Assembly: GCF_000330505.1 (NCBI RefSeq) | Contig: NW_004443692.1 | Span: forward strand, 871,408 to 935,407 | Source: Entamoeba invadens IP1 | Taxonomy: Eukaryota > Evosea > Mastigamoebida > Endamoebidae | Reading direction: 5' to 3' | Length of the DNA: 64,000 nucleotides | Shown here: piece by piece, positions 50,249 through 61,312 of the stretch | How positions within the stretch are numbered: the first letter of the stretch is position 1 | Layout of the letters: each line of letters starts with the position of its first letter | Notes under the pieces: generated by a model | Told to the model about the DNA's origin: nothing | The model's database searches: none | The model's input: only the letters and a program-made list of their open reading frames with translations | Position numbers and translations under genes: made by a program

Positions 50249-51676
50249 ATGCAATCCTCACCTTCATTCTTGAAAGTGACCGACGTCAGCTTCGACCCCA
50301 AAAAGGACAAACTTGGGTCGGGTTCCTTTGGTACAGTATATCGTGGTATAGTCATGGGACTTCCTGTTGCTGTTAAAGTTCCCAACAAACAAAAGTTGTC
50401 CTACAGTGAGCGTCGAGACTTTCTGAATGAAATTGGCGTTTTGAAGAAGGTCTTCCACCCCAATATTGTTCTTTTCATGGGTGCTTGCACTGAAAGCACA
50501 ATCATGATCGTTTCAGAACTTATGGCTGCGGACTTAGATGCACTCCTCTATCGACCACAAAGTCTTCCCGAGTCTCTTCGGATCACACTCACACCTGCTA
50601 TTAAGTTGAAATTGTGCAGTGAAATGGCTCTTGGGGTGAATTGGCTCCACAGTGCAATTGGATTAGTTCATCGAGACTTAAAACCAGAGAATTTTATGGT
50701 TGATCGTTACATGACAGTGAAAGTCACCGACTTTGGATTCACAGTCTTCCCTGCAGATGTTCGTGGCTCTGACTGGAAAGGAACGCCATACTATATTGCC
50801 CCAGAAGTGGCTGATTATAATGAAGTGTCGTTTGCTGGGGACGTCTATGCTTTGTCGTACATTATGTGGCAAACGTTCACACAAAAAGATTTGTACCCCG
50901 AGTACGACGACTTCGACATATTTGCTGAGGACATTTTACAGGGCGGGAAACGTCCTGAGATCGACGACTCTGTCCCAGAGAAATTTGTCCCGACGATGAT
51001 TAAAATGTGGGACGGTGACCCCGACAACAGACCAACAGCCAAAGAAGTGTTGGACGAGTTACAGAAAGTATCTCTGGACATATCGCTGAAGTCAGAGAAG
51101 GGTATTGAATTCTGGAAGAAACATTTCTTCAATGCCAAAACCGGTGGTTTGGAGCTTGAAGTTGAAAAGAACGACTTTTTCAATGAAGTTGCAAAGGAAG
51201 TGCAAATCACATTGAAGAGTGAAGAGAAGCTCCACAACATCTTCGAGTCGAAAAAAGTCCTTCCTGAGAATTTCCAGAAGACGATCGACTTGTTTGGCAA
51301 TTACTTCCAAGACAAGGGTTTGATGGAAGACCTCAATGAAATCTGTACTAAGGACTATTTCGCGTTCGATATTACACGTGAAATTGCACAAAGCTGGTTG
51401 GCTAATAGAGTCGATGGGTTCTTTATCGTAAGACTCTCGTCGAAATCACCAGAAGCCCCATTTGTTATTTCATACAATTATAAGGGGGAGTGCAAACACA
51501 ATAGATTGACGCGTATCTCTTTCGACGGCGAAGAAAGATACAAAACAAAAAGCATCGTCACCGGTAAATTCGTCACTGGGAAAACAGTGCCGGAAATCGT
51601 CGAAAAGTGCATTAACGAAAAGATGATATCCGCCGTCTGCCCACTTGAAAAGGCTGCACAAAACGCTTATTCGTAA
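50249..51676 (+). CDS. SH2-domain protein kinase, SHK type (475 aa)
   Basis: The N-terminal kinase domain spans about residues 18-285: glycine loop LGSGSFGTVYRG, ATP-binding Lys in PVAVKV, catalytic loop VHRDLKPENFM, DFG in VTDFGF, and APE in YYIAPEV. The substrate signature is dual-specificity/TKL-like. A linker follows (about 290-370). An SH2 domain at about 372-465 contains IAQSWLANRVDGFFIVRLSS with the phosphotyrosine-binding Arg of the FLVR motif, then EAPFVISYNY. This order, kinase then SH2, is that of Dictyostelium SHK kinases, not of animal Src-type kinases. It probably localises to phosphotyrosine signals at membranes. Start ATG fits the usual short N terminus. Confidence 0.95.
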   Translation: MQSSPSFLKVTDVSFDPKKDKLGSGSFGTVYRGIVMGLPVAVKVPNKQKLSYSERRDFLNEIGVLKKVFHPNIVLFMGACTESTIMIVSELMAADLDALLYRPQSLPESLRITLTPAIKLKLCSEMALGVNWLHSAIGLVHRDLKPENFMVDRYMTVKVTDFGFTVFPADVRGSDWKGTPYYIAPEVADYNEVSFAGDVYALSYIMWQTFTQKDLYPEYDDFDIFAEDILQGGKRPEIDDSVPEKFVPTMIKMWDGDPDNRPTAKEVLDELQKVSLDISLKSEKGIEFWKKHFFNAKTGGLELEVEKNDFFNEVAKEVQITLKSEEKLHNIFESKKVLPENFQKTIDLFGNYFQDKGLMEDLNEICTKDYFAFDITREIAQSWLANRVDGFFIVRLSSKSPEAPFVISYNYKGECKHNRLTRISFDGEERYKTKSIVTGKFVTGKTVPEIVEKCINEKMISAVCPLEKAAQNAYS

Positions 51677-52761
51677 CTCATTTTAATTCACTCATTTATT
51701 GTTACAACGTGTTGTAAATTATCATATTATTTATATTCATTAACTGTACTAAAATTATAATTAATATAATTAACAAAATTGGGTAATATAAAATGTACCA
51801 AAATATATAATATTGTTATTGTATATTTTTAAATTTTTTCATTGTAAAATAAAAAAATACTAAATATAATACAGTTTAAATAACAAATAAAAATTGTGTA
51901 ATTTACAACTTACTCAATATCTTTGATCTTTTTTAGAAAAAATGTCATTTATTTCTATTCTCGATTTGATTAACTATAAAAACCAGATGACTTTTATAAA
52001 AAAATAACTGTTTTAAGTACATAATAAGTCTTAACTTACATTAATTAGTTTAATTCAATAACAAAAAAACTTTTTTAGATATTATGGATTTTTGAAAGCA
52101 AAATTTTTAATTAAAATTTTATTAATATTCATGGGTATTAGTTCAGAACTAATTTGAAAAAAAACGAACAGGCAAATACAACTTTTGCTATCAAAAAACA
52201 GCAAAAACGATTTATATATTCTTTTAAATGCATATTCTCTTAACTTGTCGGTGTCTAATTATTGTTGTAATTAACCCATTTTTTAGCATTAAATCGACCC
52301 ATGTTTTATAACTATTTAGATCGTATACATAATCACTCTTTATGGTTTTATTCCAACATCTCATAAAACAAGTGAAATACAGGTCGTATAATAACTTAAA
52401 ACTTCCCATGTCTTGTAAAAAAATTTTTTAATCTATTTTTACAATAAAAAAAGCCTCCAATTCCGCACTGAATTTCGGGAAAAAACAAATTATTTTTGTG
52501 AAAGGTTTACCTGAAAAATGCGATATTACCTGGCCGTTAGAGGTCATTTTTCTTTCTTATTTGTCAATTTAACCTCAAAAAAAACGCGTTTGTTAAAATT
52601 TCGTAACAATGCCACAATAATTCCACAAACCATTCTTATAGTTGTACTTTTGACATTCCATTTTCCCAATTTTTTAACTAACGCTTTTAGTTAAGTCAAA
52701 GTACCTCCAAAACGACCGGCTGTTAATAAATCAGACGAACTCCTCTTTTTATTCAATTCAC
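51677..52761. other. intergenic with coding-like relics
   Basis: AT-rich 1.1 kb. On the minus strand, 52224-52409 and 52428-52547 hold two short ATG-started frames with coding-like peptides, but neither belongs to a recognisable family. The ANTH promoter, with ATTCAATTCA at 52751-52760, is at the right end. Confidence 0.5.
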
Positions 52762-53691
52762 ATGAACTTCATCAAAATGTCCTATTCTCTTTTTGAGTGT
52801 CTTCACTCTTATTCGATTTCAAGTCCAAAGCAACTCAGATATTTAGCAAAAAGAAGCTACAAGGGCGACTTGAATCTCATTGTCAAAAAGATCAAGAAAC
52901 AACTGAGAGACGAGTTCTCCTATGACATCTTCAAGAGTCTCATTCTTTTCCACTACCTTTGCAGAAACGGTAGTCCACAAATCTTTAACGAAGTCGAGCA
53001 AATATCGTATTACAACAAGAACGCCCCAACTAAAGTATTCCAACCCGACAATTCAAAATTTTCATATTGGGCCGAGAGCTATTCCACCGTCTTACAACAG
53101 AGTTTGACGTTCCATAGAAAGTATCAGATATTCACTGGACGATATAAAATCCCACGTGGTGAAACACTTCCGGAAAACTTCCAAAATGTCGACATCATTG
53201 CTCAGATGGAGACCGAGTTGTTTACTATGTTCAAAGCATACACCGACTATATCGGTGCTTTCTTCGAGAAGCAGACAAACAACAAAATCCTTCAACAATC
53301 CATCGAATTGGCCGTGCAAGAAGTAATGGATTTGTACTCGACTTTAAACGATATTGCAAACTACAAAGCAATGTTATTGCAACGGAGAATCGACACGTCC
53401 AATTTGCATTTCTGTAAACAAGAAATTGAACACATTAAGAAGACGCTTGAGACGCCGTTACTCAGTATCCCAAAAATCAAAGACATTCCCCCTATCAACC
53501 ACATCAAGTTGGGTACTTCAGAATCCAAAATATTCATGATGTCCTACCCACTCCCTCTTTCACTCCAAAATGAGGTGACATCTCCTTTGCCAACCAAGCA
53601 CAAGAAGCACCACGGATCACATAAAGAAAAGCGCCCCCGATCAAAAGGAACTCCTTTGATCAATTTAGACTGTGCCATCCTCTTAGACTGA
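52762..53691 (+). CDS. ANTH-domain clathrin adaptor, AP180/CALM-like (309 aa)
   Basis: Residues about 8-260 form an ANTH helical solenoid: SISSPKQLRYLAKRSYKGDL (equivalent to the lipid-binding first helices), FKSLILFHYLCRNGSPQIF, and the segment WAESYSTVLQQSLTFHRKY. The C-terminal tail is basic (KHKKHHGSHKEKRPRSK) and carries LINLD near the end, a classical clathrin-box motif. It should link PI(4,5)P2 membranes to clathrin during endocytosis. The ATG at 52762 follows an initiator-like ATTCAATTCA by one base; a second Met at 52777 is an alternative start. Confidence 0.9.
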   Translation: MNFIKMSYSLFECLHSYSISSPKQLRYLAKRSYKGDLNLIVKKIKKQLRDEFSYDIFKSLILFHYLCRNGSPQIFNEVEQISYYNKNAPTKVFQPDNSKFSYWAESYSTVLQQSLTFHRKYQIFTGRYKIPRGETLPENFQNVDIIAQMETELFTMFKAYTDYIGAFFEKQTNNKILQQSIELAVQEVMDLYSTLNDIANYKAMLLQRRIDTSNLHFCKQEIEHIKKTLETPLLSIPKIKDIPPINHIKLGTSESKIFMMSYPLPLSLQNEVTSPLPTKHKKHHGSHKEKRPRSKGTPLINLDCAILLD

Positions 53692-53835
53692 GGGATGGTG
53701 TTTTCTTGTTAATTTATTGTTATACTGCTTACTTATTATTTACTTATAATAAGTAATAATAATAATATAATAAGCACAACCATAACAAAGACTCTAATAA
53801 ATAACGAGTTACTTTTAACTATAAAAATTGCCGTG

Positions 53836-55167
53836 TCACAACAAGCTATCCATAGTGTTGAGAAGGTGTTTAGCGTAGACGTTCTTTCGGAGCATGACAA
53901 CATTCTTCTGAATGAAGTTGGCGTTGAACTTTGTTCGATCATCTTTGTTCATGACCGTCAACATCCTTTGGAGGACATAATTTGCAAACGGGTTTTTCAT
54001 CATCGAGACGACACTATCTGCATTACACGAGAAGACCTTCCCAATCAAGACCCGTTGCTTTTCCGATGATCCAAATTGAACGCACTTTTCCATCACATTT
54101 GATGAAAATTTCATTAAAGAACTCTCACAGAAGATGTCTTGCACCTCACTAATAATTTCATCGCGAATGGGTTGACTCCCAAACTCGAGCAAATGTTGGA
54201 TAACATAATTCCCAAATTGGTTCATCGAAAGGACTTGTATGTTCCCCCTCACTTTATTGTAAATGATTGTATTAATGGTGGTGTCGCTTTTCTCGATCAA
54301 TCGTTGAATGACACGACACCCGAAGCCATGAGACGAAATTAACTCGATGTCGTCTTTGATGATGTCGATAACTCTCCCACCGCACCCGTCGTACTTCTCA
54401 ACAAACTTCTGGACAACATGGTTGCCGTTTTGGTCAACTATCAAATCGCGGACTTCACCCTCGATTTTTTGGAAGAGCTCCTCTTGTTGTTCGCTGCTCG
54501 AGTATTCGACTATCTTCTGGATGACTCTGCAGCCGTACATGTGCTTTGACAACATGATGATTTTGCATTTCACTAAATCTCTGACGTACTGTCGATGCTT
54601 TTCGACACCAACTTCGATGAATTTCTGGACGACATAATTGCCGAAGAGGTCCAACATAAGGTCAAATAAGTCACCTTTCAAACTGTCGAAGATTTCAGTC
54701 ACTTCGTATTCCTTTGCTGTCTGGAGAAATGCTTGGATACGACGGCTCCCTTGTTGTTCTTTGCACAAGTCAGCAACGGTATAATTGTTATTGATGGTGT
54801 TCCTCATTTGGTTCGGGTTGGACGACGAATTTGCGTGTTTGTAAGTCGGTGGACTACTGACGATTTGTTTGACTCTTGGAGACATCGAGTTGAATGACGG
54901 AGATATACAACTGGGCGACGCGAGACCGACAACGTGACGCTTTTTTGGTATGAAGGGTTGAGCAGTGTATATCACGTTGTTGAGTGGAGCCGAGTTTGCA
55001 CGGGTCATGTCGGCGGCAAGGTCAAGAATTGGTTTTGTTGTGTAGTCGTTCTCGGGAGGGTCATACAACAAGCTTCTAAGGGAAGCGACGTCTTTCTCAG
55101 TGTCACCGTCTTCTTCGAGTAGACTTAAAACACTTTTGAGTAGTGGGGATTCAATTGACTCGGACAT
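53836..55167 (-). CDS. Pumilio/PUF-family RNA-binding protein (443 aa)
   Basis: Residues about 120-443 contain eight PUF repeats. Base-contacting helix motifs include FGNYVVQKFIE, YGCRVIQKIVE, NGNHVVQKFVE, FGCRVIQRLIE, FGNYVIQHLLE, SSNVMEKCVQ and FANYVLQRML. The five-residue motifs (N-Y-x-x-Q, C-R-x-x-Q, N-H-x-x-Q and S-N-x-x-E) are the usual RNA-recognition code. The protein should bind an 8-9 nt 3' UTR element and repress or destabilise mRNA. The first 120 residues are low-complexity and Ser/Pro/Asn-rich. The frame extends upstream to a TTG; the first ATG is 55167. Confidence 0.95.
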   Translation of the reverse strand: MSESIESPLLKSVLSLLEEDGDTEKDVASLRSLLYDPPENDYTTKPILDLAADMTRANSAPLNNVIYTAQPFIPKKRHVVGLASPSCISPSFNSMSPRVKQIVSSPPTYKHANSSSNPNQMRNTINNNYTVADLCKEQQGSRRIQAFLQTAKEYEVTEIFDSLKGDLFDLMLDLFGNYVVQKFIEVGVEKHRQYVRDLVKCKIIMLSKHMYGCRVIQKIVEYSSSEQQEELFQKIEGEVRDLIVDQNGNHVVQKFVEKYDGCGGRVIDIIKDDIELISSHGFGCRVIQRLIEKSDTTINTIIYNKVRGNIQVLSMNQFGNYVIQHLLEFGSQPIRDEIISEVQDIFCESSLMKFSSNVMEKCVQFGSSEKQRVLIGKVFSCNADSVVSMMKNPFANYVLQRMLTVMNKDDRTKFNANFIQKNVVMLRKNVYAKHLLNTMDSLL

Positions 55168-56329
55168 TGAAACGTGTCTGGAAAATAAGATGGAAGTTTT
55201 TAGCAAAGAACGGGTTTTACTTAATTTGACTCATAATAACAAATCCCAAAAAAATGATGTAATAAAAACCCAAAGAACACATCTGAGAAGGGTTTCTTCT
55301 TTTTCTTTTTTTTATTAATTTTATTAAATCGTTTCTGGTTTCATATTCATTTCTTCATTAAATAAAAAACAAATTGCCCATTAACACAGTCAGAGTTTTT
55401 TTCGGTAAGATATTTATGTTGATTTATCTTGTATTTTGAGAATTCTATTTTTGTTTTTACATTTTCAAGTTCTTCAAAGTTCGATAAGTTGAAAAAGGGT
55501 TGGTACTGTTTTGGGACAAGTTCAAACACAAGAATTAATTCTGGGGTTCTATTGTTATTTTAATTAAAATAAACTATATTTATATTTTATAAAACAACAT
55601 TCTAATGATAAAGAACCAAAAAATAAGTACTTCCTAAAAATATATTATAAATTCTGACGTAGTAACATGATACTAGTTTATTATAATAAAAAAAATAACA
55701 GATTTGGTACAAACAATAGTTATTAATTTCGGTTAAATTAATATAAACTAATAAACAATGTTAATAATAATTAGAGTTTTGTATTTGAAGGTTATTACAT
55801 AATAAACTATTATTTTAAGTTTCAATTATTATTTCACAATAATAAAATAAAATAGACAAACTATTCTGAATTAAAAAACAATAAAACAATAAACATGTTA
55901 AAAAAAGTGACGAATGTGATAAAAACTAAAAATGCAGTTTTAGTGTCAGTTTAGTAAAATTCGTTCGTTTTAATCAAAAATGAAACAATGAATTAACCCC
56001 CCTTTTCGTAATATTATAATTATTTTTAGTTTTTATTTAATTCTTTTATTCTATAAAATAAATCATTAATTTCATATTCTTCATTAATAGTATACACACT
56101 TACCACAATTAAATACAGTGTATTGATAGTCACGAACAATGAAATGAATGGCGTCTTAAAACACCATTTTCAATGATCACATGAGTGAATATATGTTATA
56201 ACAAATGACAATAATTTAATTATTTATTATCATTAAAAATGAATTATTATATTTAATTGTTAATTTACCATTTAAAAACTATATTTTGAAACTTGATAAT
56301 AAACGATAACCACATATCATAAATAAACC
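55168..56329. other. divergent intergenic region, AT-rich
   Basis: About 1.2 kb, nearly all A/T. A 60-codon minus-strand frame at 55347-55529 has no coding character. Nothing else is seen. Confidence 0.5.
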
Positions 56330-56902
56330 ATGACTATCACTTATACAATAACATTGGACGAAACTAATAATTCAACACGCGAAGTGCGAGGTAACATATT
56401 GCTATCAGAACTCGCAAAAGAATCCACTCTTTACCTTGGTCTTTTCACTCCAATTATGAACGAAAAACCATTTGCCCGGATTAAGTTAGACTATCAAAGT
56501 ACTGACTTTTGTTTTGATGATGTTCTCAATGGGCGATACTATCTGCAATGCTTCACAGAGGAGTGGGGATGGTTCTCTGTAACAGTACACAAGTTATATC
56601 GTCCGACTGATGTTGCCATTGGCCGAGACGTTGATCTCACCGTCGAAAAGGTGATTACAAATGGAGTGACTCGACTCACAGTGACCATACCACCATCGGT
56701 ATCGGTTCAAGAAAATGACTTGATTTGTGTGTTAGATGCTATGACATTCAAAAAGTGTTATATGTCCGTCAAATTGAAAGAGCACCAACAAAATGCCCAA
56801 TTTGTTTTACCTCGAAATTTCAATGAGAATAAAGCAGTTGTTGTGTTTCAATGGGACGAGACGCCAAATCAAGTTCGAAGCTTTGCTTACATTGATTTTT
56901 AG
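56330..56902 (+). CDS. hypothetical beta-rich protein (190 aa)
   Basis: I do not recognise it. The sequence alternates polar and hydrophobic residues in a beta-sandwich-like way (TITYTITLDETNNSTREV, FDDVLNGRYYLQCFTEEWGW, VTRLTVTIPPSVSV), perhaps a C2-like or carbohydrate-binding fold. It has no signal peptide, membrane segment or catalytic motif. It lies 91 bp before the importin-like gene on the same strand. Confidence 0.7.
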   Translation: MTITYTITLDETNNSTREVRGNILLSELAKESTLYLGLFTPIMNEKPFARIKLDYQSTDFCFDDVLNGRYYLQCFTEEWGWFSVTVHKLYRPTDVAIGRDVDLTVEKVITNGVTRLTVTIPPSVSVQENDLICVLDAMTFKKCYMSVKLKEHQQNAQFVLPRNFNENKAVVVFQWDETPNQVRSFAYIDF

Positions 56903-56993
56903 TTTAATAGATATGCAACTTAACTTTTATATTATATCGAAGATTTCTTTTTATTGGATAGAAATTAAATTTTGATTGTAACTTAGAAAAGAA

Positions 56994-59900
56994 ATGAATG
57001 ACCACTACGGACTGTCTGTCTTGTGGAGGTTATTCAATGGGAATGACAAAACGAGAGGAATAACGTATGAAGACGCCGAAAAGAAATACAACGACTTATT
57101 ATTAAATGAAATAGATTGATTAGTAAATTGCCATTTACTCATTTTAGATGAAACAGAAGCGAAGATAAGATGCATGTCACTTTGCCTTCTCAAGACAAAA
57201 GCTTTTATGAAACAAAACTATGAAACAGCAAAACGAATTTATGACACGTGTTTTGAGAAAGTCGCACTGAAATTTGAGAAAGAAGTCGACGATAAAGTTA
57301 TTGAGTGTTATGTCGACCTTTTCGACACTATATTAAGAAAATTGAACGTAACAAAGATGGAAAAGAGTCACACCATTTTGTTTGAGATTTTAAAAAAAAT
57401 ATGAAAAGTGTTACAAACACTAAAATAGTCCTTCCACTCGTCTAATTTTTTAATGATCATTTACCTCAATATGAGAAAAGTGAGGTCGACCCCTCACACA
57501 CGTTTTTCTTTGAATTGTGGAAGAGAACCAACACTGAAATTACCAACAAAAATAAAAATGTCAATTGGCTATTTCTATCAATCCTTTCGTTTTCTATAAC
57601 ATTAAAAATCGACGAGATGGTGCGGAGGTTTTGGGACATACAAAGGAAATTGAGATATCAAAATGGTTATTCCAATAACTTGATAAATGCACTTTTAAAT
57701 GGAATTCGATATGTAAGTGTGTCACTAAATGAAGCGAAGAGTCTCAATTGTCTCAAAGTCATAAAGTCGATTATTTCAAATAGTGGAATAGACAATGCAT
57801 CTTGTGAATGTGTTCTCATGGAAATCAATATAATACTCCAAAATAGCATCCAAGTCGACAAATTCAGTTACAGTTACTCGAGACAAGTAGTCTTACTTTC
57901 CAATTTAGTTCTTCTCCAACACAACAATTGATAAACTGTTTACAAGAGACCTTTCCAATTTTTTTAAAGTGGTTTGGGTCAACCGATTGCCGAAAATTCT
58001 TCAGAGCACAACATGAACAATTTGACATCCCATTTGTTCTTACATTTAGAGAGATATCTCAGCATATCACGGTCTATGTGTGGAATCAAATAAAAGCACT
58101 TTTATCTGAAACAAACAAAAGTGTTGAAGTTGGTCTTATGATGGCTATATCGGTACTGGAAAATCCATATACAAAGGGTATCAACGAGACAATAGGCATT
58201 GATATGATGTTGGGCTTTTGGACAAGTAAGGGATGTAGTTCTCCAACAACGCGGTGTTTGTTTTTAAATGTTTGTTCGCACATCACCACATTGGAACTCA
58301 CAAACATTAAGACTTTTCGAAATGTATTCAGTTGTATTCTTGAATTAACGACCGACATGAATGTGTTGGTGAAAGAGAATGCCTTGGTTGTATTTCGCGA
58401 CGTTTGGAAGAAATTTAATGACGTCAATAAAGAAGAAGCAACGACAATGACAACACACATGTACGAAGTGCTATTTACAACAGACTTTTTTGTGAGACGA
58501 GAAGGGTTGAGAGATTTGACTGTAATTCTTTCAAAACTGAAAGAACATAACACATTGTTTTCATTTTCAGTTGTGCCATATTTAATGAGTATATGCTCTT
58601 GTTTGACAAATAGTGTGGAAGACTTAGAAATTAAGGAAAGGGTAGTCAGTGTCTTATCCATGTGTGTTGATCATTGCAATGAATTGGTATTAAATAGTGT
58701 TGTTGACTTATTTGATTCCACCTTTAAGGCGATTTCATCACTTAATTTGAAAGGCAATGAAATTTTGTTTAGGAGAGTTCTTGTTGCGTATTCGAAGATA
58801 GCAAAAACACACGCAGAAATTGTAGAGAAGAGGATGCAAAAGAATTTATTTATTAACAAGAAATTGAGGAAATTATTAGTTGGTGAGTTGAAGGAAGTTA
58901 GTGAGAATTACGAAAATGCACTAAGTACCAAGTTAAGTATAATTGATCCATTAATTATACAAATGGGTGACATTAACTACAGACAAGAGAAGTTAAGGAG
59001 ACTTGCAATTGAAACATATTCAAGACTGTGTAAAACTATTCCCCTTTATATGCACAAGTTCTTCCCAGTTTATATGGAACTTTTAATTCGACTCATCACA
59101 CCAGGTAATCCAGTTAAAGTGCGAGCCACAGCACTCCAAGCAATACCAAATGCGTATCTGTCAATGTGGTATTACGAGTTGCAAACGTACCCACGAGAGT
59201 TTGCTGTGATTGATGCGATGAAGGTATTAAGAGAAATATTTGTCGAATTAGTTGGGCAGAGTACAGATGAGAATGAAAAGGTTCGAGTTGCTGTGTGTCG
59301 GTCGATGGAGAAGTGTGTTAAGTTAACTGGAGAGCGTTTGATGGACGAGGAAATTGTTGAGATGGTTAGTGAAGGGATATGCAACATCCTCAAAACGACG
59401 ATTAAAAAGACGTCGCAGATATTATCGAACCGGAGACAGTTTTTCTTACCAATAACTGACTGTATAAAAGTACAAAACATTGGGGAAATAACAAATTGTT
59501 TGGGGAATATATGTGATTTGATGGTCACAAATAAGCAACCCATGTTTTATGAAAACTTACAGAAGATCATAGATGTTGTGAATGACATACCTTTGACAAT
59601 AACATGCGAAGTTGCCGTGTTTATTTGTCAATTAAACACTATACTTACAAAGAAAAGTAAAACACCTCAATATACTAAAGACGCATTTTCATGGGGAATT
59701 TATGTGATGAAAAATTCAAAACAGTCGGCTGATATTTTGAAAGTGCTTTTGAATTTAAAAACACTTCTTGTTGATCAAAACACAGACTTTGATATGGATG
59801 AAGTGCTTTACTCTCTAATGGAACACGAGAATAAAGACGTTAGAGATACAAGTGTATTAACCTACAGTATATTGATTGACAGAAAAAACAAATTTATAAC

Positions 59901-60234
59901 TAAAGCAAGTGTTATGAAATGGGCCAAACAACTTCCCATTGAAAAATACTCCCAAACGTTAATAAAAGTGTTTTTCAATATGTTACCAAAAAGAATAATT
60001 GATATAACAAGAGATATTAAACGTATTGGAATAGCAATATGTAGCAAGAAGAGTTACTCAAAAAATTGGAAGATGGGTCTTGACAATTTAAATCTTGTGT
60101 ACCAATATATCACTGAATGGTGTGATGAGATCAAGTTACTTAAAAAGAAAAGTACGTCCGAGCAATTGAGTTTAGAAGACTTGAAATACATATCAGAGAC
60201 TGAGGATTTAATCTGTGGAATTCCATTTTATTAA
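56994..60234 (+). CDS. importin-beta/karyopherin-like HEAT-repeat protein with unresolved breaks
   Basis: A long helical HEAT-solenoid gene whose first part resembles importin-5-type receptors: WRLFNGNDKTRGITYEDAEK followed by CMSLCLLKTKAFMKQNYETA. The long third part (57928-60234, 768 codons) is intact and ends DLICGIPFY. Three joints in the first 930 bp are not clean. An in-frame TGA lies at 57117-57119. The second is best bridged by an intron, 57380-57480 (GTTTGAGA...AAAAG); otherwise an A8 run and a TAA at 57443 break it. The third is a one-base shift near 57905. It might be a live gene with unusual introns or sequencing indels, or an incipient pseudogene. It would carry cargo through nuclear pores if functional. 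Confidence 0.65.
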
Positions 60235-60318
60235 GATGATTGACCTTTTAAGTTAAGTTAATAGTACTTTATAAATAAAAAGATTAAAATAGTTAATTCA
60301 ATGTATCAAAGAAATTGT

Positions 60319-60771
60319 TTACAACTCATCTTTGTGGTCAAAGGCATAGTCATCGACATCACCCATCTTTTCAAGTAAGAACTCGATGTTTGTGCAGAAG
60401 TACTTATGCAAAGGATCGTCATACCCCGAAAAGTCTAATATTTTACCATGCGAGTCAAAGAAGACAAATTTTGGGGAATACCCCTCTTGGTCTAAAGGAG
60501 ACATGTTATAACTCGGGTCTGTCTCATCCAAAGCAGCCAAAACAAATCTTTTAGCAATTTGTTTGAAGGTTGGGTGGTAATTAAACATTTCAAAATATGA
60601 ACTACACTGCGCACACTCTAAGCCAGAGAAAAACCCTAATATCGGTAATTTTCTGCGCTGCGCTTTTTCTGTTGCTTGACTAAATGTAGACCACTCGACG
60701 TCTCCCATTGGGCGTAACCACTTCTTGTCAAATGCAAATGTCACAATGGCAAGATATAATAGAAGAAACAT
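60319..60771 (-). CDS. ER thioredoxin-like protein with KDEL tail, TXNDC12/AGR-like (150 aa)
   Basis: Residues 1-14 are a signal peptide (MFLLLYLAIVTFAF). The mature protein has a thioredoxin fold with a CAQC active site (LECAQCSSYFEMF), followed by RFVLAALDET and the cis-Pro-like strand GYSPKFVFFDSHGKIL. It ends HKDEL, the ER-retrieval signal. The spacing and the short length match the TXNDC12/ERp19/AGR group more than PDI. It should assist disulphide formation in secreted proteins. The frame reaches a GTG at 60777; the first ATG is 60771. Confidence 0.9.
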   Translation of the reverse strand: MFLLLYLAIVTFAFDKKWLRPMGDVEWSTFSQATEKAQRRKLPILGFFSGLECAQCSSYFEMFNYHPTFKQIAKRFVLAALDETDPSYNMSPLDQEGYSPKFVFFDSHGKILDFSGYDDPLHKYFCTNIEFLLEKMGDVDDYAFDHKDEL

Positions 60772-61312
60772 TAACACTGTTTTGAGTTCCTTTTTCTTTT
60801 TTTCTTGGTACTAAAATATTATAATTTTTATTAATAAAAATAGTTTTTATTATATTGTTTATATTAATTAATTAATGGTTTGTTTCATTTTTATTTTTAG
60901 TAAGAACCATTTTTTTAATAATAATTTATAATTACAAAACTATACTTGATAATTAAAAATGACGTGGATGCTATTAATACTCTCATCTTAGTATAACCAA
61001 ATCAATAGTTGTTTTATATGAAAATATTACCATAAAGCACAAATGACAAAGAAGACAGAACTTAAGTTTTTTTAATTCCTCAAAACCAATTTTTATGAAA
61101 AAAGGAAAAAACAAAGAAGTGACAATTCAATTAAAATAGAATTATAAATAAAACTATAATGAATCAAGAATTTTACTTGAAACCACTGCAAGTAAAACTT
61201 GAAAATATCCGTCAAAGTCCAACCAAAAATGAATAGAACTTAAAATAAGAAGTAAGATCACCTCTATCCCAAAATAATACTAAACTTCGTTTGGAACTTG
61301 TAACAGTAAAAC
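60772..61312. other. divergent intergenic region, AT-rich
   Basis: Holds the promoters of two divergent genes. No other feature is seen. Confidence 0.5.

Noticed and set aside
55347..55529. 60-codon minus-strand frame
   Set aside because: AT-rich chance frame with no motif and no promoter.
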